NCBI GenBank assembly: GCA_902783155.1
Contig: CACZPR010000044.1
Location: 1-33,894 of the forward strand
Source: an uncultured Spirochaetaceae bacterium
GTDB lineage: Bacteria; Spirochaetota; Spirochaetia; Treponematales; Treponemataceae
Reading direction: 5' to 3'
DNA: 33,894 nt
Positions 32,385 through 33,894 of the stretch are shown here, piece after piece. How positions within the stretch are numbered: the first letter of the stretch is position 1; each line of letters starts with the position of its first letter. A program made the translations under genes and the position numbers. The notes below the pieces were generated by a model. It searched no databases. It was not told the origin of the DNA and saw only the letters and a list, made by a program, of their open reading frames with translations.

Positions 32385-33554
32385 CTATCTGGACACGCCG
32401 ACCTTTCGCATCAGGATGATTTCCACACGGCTGTTCTTTCTGCGTCCGGCTTCGGTGTTGTTGTCGCTTCTTGGCTCGGATGAACCCCTTCCCTCCACAA
32501 TGATTTCCGATGGCGAACGGACACCCCTTTCAATGAGATAGTCAGCGACAACCTGCGCTCTCTTTTTGGAAAGCTCCACGTCTGGATCGACAGTCTCCTC
32601 GATTTCCAATGCGTCTGAATCCCCGTCAAGGTACTCATCATCAAAATCAGAATCCTCATCAACATTCGCGGCAACGGCAGTGGAAACATTTTTTTCCTCG
32701 GGGGCCTCGTCCGGAACTATCATGGCACAGTGACCTGCAATCATTATCCTGTAGTCATACTTCCTGAGCACCCTTATGATTTTGTCCAGCCTCTTGAACT
32801 CGGCATCGTCAAGCTCCCATGAGTCGCGCATATAGTTCATGGACTCCAGGCAGATTGAGATTCCCTCCTTGGAGCGGTAGACCGACACATTTCCCTTTAG
32901 GGACGGTTCCTGGGCAATCACGGACTGGATTACGTCAACAATCTTTCCCTCACGATCGGCCACCCTTTCGTCGGTCCAGATGTTTTTTCCGAGAACCAGA
33001 TGCACACCAAATTTTCCACCAAAATAAAGGGAGCCTGTATTGGAAGTCTCCACGCCAAACTGCGGGGTAAGTTCGAACTCAAGATTTCCCAGCGCAAAGT
33101 CCAGGCTGTTCCACCGCATCGAAAGCCCGACCAAAAATTTCGGGTCCATGGTGCTAAAAGTGTTGCCCCCGGAGTTTACGGACTTAAACGCAATGCCGTA
33201 GTCAATCTCTGGCTGGAACGCAAAATCGGAAAGACCAAACGGAAAACGGACCCAGTATCCAAAAAGAAGGTCCACGTCACGACCGTCTGTGACAGGAAGT
33301 TTTGGCTCCACAAGCGGAAGATAGCCAATCGACATCTTTATGCCGTGCTGTTTTCCAAGAACGTAGAAAGGCATACCGTACTCAAAGGAAAGCACCGCAC
33401 CAAAATCACCGGAAGCGTCATTGGCATGTCCGTTGACAATATAGCTGCCCTGCCCGGAGATTCCATAGCGAACGACCATGGACACCTCCTCGGCGAATGT
33501 CCTTGCGGAAAACAGAGAGACCGAAATCAAAAAAACAAAAATTCCCTTCCTCAT
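32385..33554 (-). CDS. OmpA-family outer membrane protein
   Basis: A 389-residue secreted protein. The ATG at 33554 is chosen because GGAG lies seven bases upstream and it begins directly with a signal peptide (MRKGIFVFLISVSLF, cleavage likely after FA at residue 21). Residues of about 25-210 are strand-rich with alternating hydrophobics and aromatic girdles, as in a small outer-membrane barrel or spirochaete surface protein. The C-terminal part is an OmpA-type peptidoglycan-binding domain: IMIAGHC, KKRAQVVADYLIERGV, IIVEGRGSSEP and RRKNSRVEI. Between IAGHC and KKRAQ lies a 50-residue acidic insertion (about 285-325) that normal OmpA domains lack. It probably anchors the outer membrane to the cell wall. 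Confidence 0.88.
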   Translation of the reverse strand: MRKGIFVFLISVSLFSARTFAEEVSMVVRYGISGQGSYIVNGHANDASGDFGAVLSFEYGMPFYVLGKQHGIKMSIGYLPLVEPKLPVTDGRDVDLLFGYWVRFPFGLSDFAFQPEIDYGIAFKSVNSGGNTFSTMDPKFLVGLSMRWNSLDFALGNLEFELTPQFGVETSNTGSLYFGGKFGVHLVLGKNIWTDERVADREGKIVDVIQSVIAQEPSLKGNVSVYRSKEGISICLESMNYMRDSWELDDAEFKRLDKIIRVLRKYDYRIMIAGHCAMIVPDEAPEEKNVSTAVAANVDEDSDFDDEYLDGDSDALEIEETVDPDVELSKKRAQVVADYLIERGVRSPSEIIVEGRGSSEPRSDNNTEAGRRKNSRVEIILMRKVGVSR

Positions 33555-33600
33555 GTAAACACTCCAGGAACACAAACTATGCACCAGTCTGCACAAACCA

Positions 33601-33629
33601 ATTGTATACCTTTTCCGATTTTTTTTGAA
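33601..33629 (-). promoter_or_regulatory. Candidate promoter of the OmpA-type gene
   Basis: On the minus strand TTCAAA (33624-33629), 17 bases and TACAAT (33601-33606), giving a leader of about 40 nt before 33554. It lies just past the stop of the cyclase gene. Confidence 0.5.
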
Positions 33630-33636
33630 CCTCTTT

Positions 33637-33894
33637 TTAAAGAAAATAGGTCCTCATTTTTCCTTTGCCCTTGACCTCGACCTCCACGCTTTCGCCATAG
33701 CTGAACACATCCTTGGTCTGCTCGTAGCTTGATTCCGACACATGGATTTTCATTGGCTCCCCCGTGCTTTCCATGCGGCTTGCAACGTTCACCGTGTCAC
33801 CCCAGATGTCGTAGATGAACTTGGTCTTTCCGATTACCCCCGCGACAAGATTCCCGGTGTTGATTCCGAGCCTTATCTTCAGGTTGGACTTGTA
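33637..33894 (-). CDS. Class III adenylate/guanylate cyclase, C-terminal end (partial)
   Basis: The window edge cuts this gene; only the last 85 residues are visible. They match the end of a class III cyclase catalytic domain: LRLGINTG-type strand (IRLGINTGNLVAGVIG), KFIYDIWGDTVNVASRME with the conserved Asp, Asn and Arg that bind the ribose and stabilise the transition state, and the closing VKGKGKMRTYFL. The protein should make cAMP or cGMP; the specificity residues and any sensor domain lie outside the window. Many spirochaete cyclases of this type are membrane-bound with CHASE2 or similar sensors. It is upstream of, but apparently not in one transcript with, the OmpA-type gene. Confidence 0.9.
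   Translation of the reverse strand, partial: YKSNLKIRLGINTGNLVAGVIGKTKFIYDIWGDTVNVASRMESTGEPMKIHVSESSYEQTKDVFSYGESVEVEVKGKGKMRTYFL

Overview
The window reads as a piece of a spirochaete chromosome, most likely a host-associated Treponema. This is inferred from overall character: a giant Ig-repeat lipoprotein, spirochaete-like loose lipoboxes, a methyl-accepting chemotaxis protein, an OmpA-type protein and a Ser/Thr kinase/FHA cluster. No rRNA or other taxonomic marker is present, so the genus is not proven. Coding density is high and genes lie on both strands. I saw no tRNA, rRNA, CRISPR array, transposase or phage gene.

Layout. (1) 1-900: a two-gene toxin-antitoxin-like cassette (GNAT-type protein plus a small partner), AT-rich, sitting between two copies of a 38-bp repeat that is also a terminator. 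(2) 907-12420, minus strand: one giant gene for a secreted lipoprotein of about 3,837 residues, with roughly twenty Ig-like repeats and a probable propeller-like C-terminus. (3) 12421-13073: a 650-bp intergenic region with promoters, AT-rich palindromes and a GC-rich block of four perfect hairpins with 3-nt centres. (4) 13074-16160: central metabolism (pgi and class II fructose-bisphosphate aldolase, both minus strand), separated by a small GlsB/YeaQ-type membrane protein on the plus strand. (5) 16269-22790: DNA metabolism, with xseA-xseB (exonuclease VII), a single-chain restriction-methylation enzyme on the minus strand and a divergent mutL. (6) 22939-27388, plus strand: chemoreceptor, short-chain dehydrogenase, nicotinate phosphoribosyltransferase. 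(7) 33894-27385, minus strand: a class III nucleotide cyclase (cut by the window edge), an OmpA-family protein, then a compact signalling operon FHA protein - metallophosphatase - transmembrane Ser/Thr kinase - winged-helix regulator with a degenerate receiver - lipoprotein.

How they work together. The last block looks like a complete phospho-signalling circuit: a kinase with an extracytoplasmic sensor, a phosphatase to reverse it, a phosphothreonine reader and a DNA-binding output, with the kinase carrying a Thr-rich N-terminal tail that could be the FHA docking site. The most notable non-gene signals are the duplicated terminator around the toxin cassette, a palindromic repeat inserted in frame inside the restriction-modification gene, the 3-nt-loop hairpin block, an 18-bp triplication of a lipoprotein start codon, and a set of five genes whose -10 boxes lie only 6-9 nt before the start codon with no Shine-Dalgarno (probable leaderless mRNAs).
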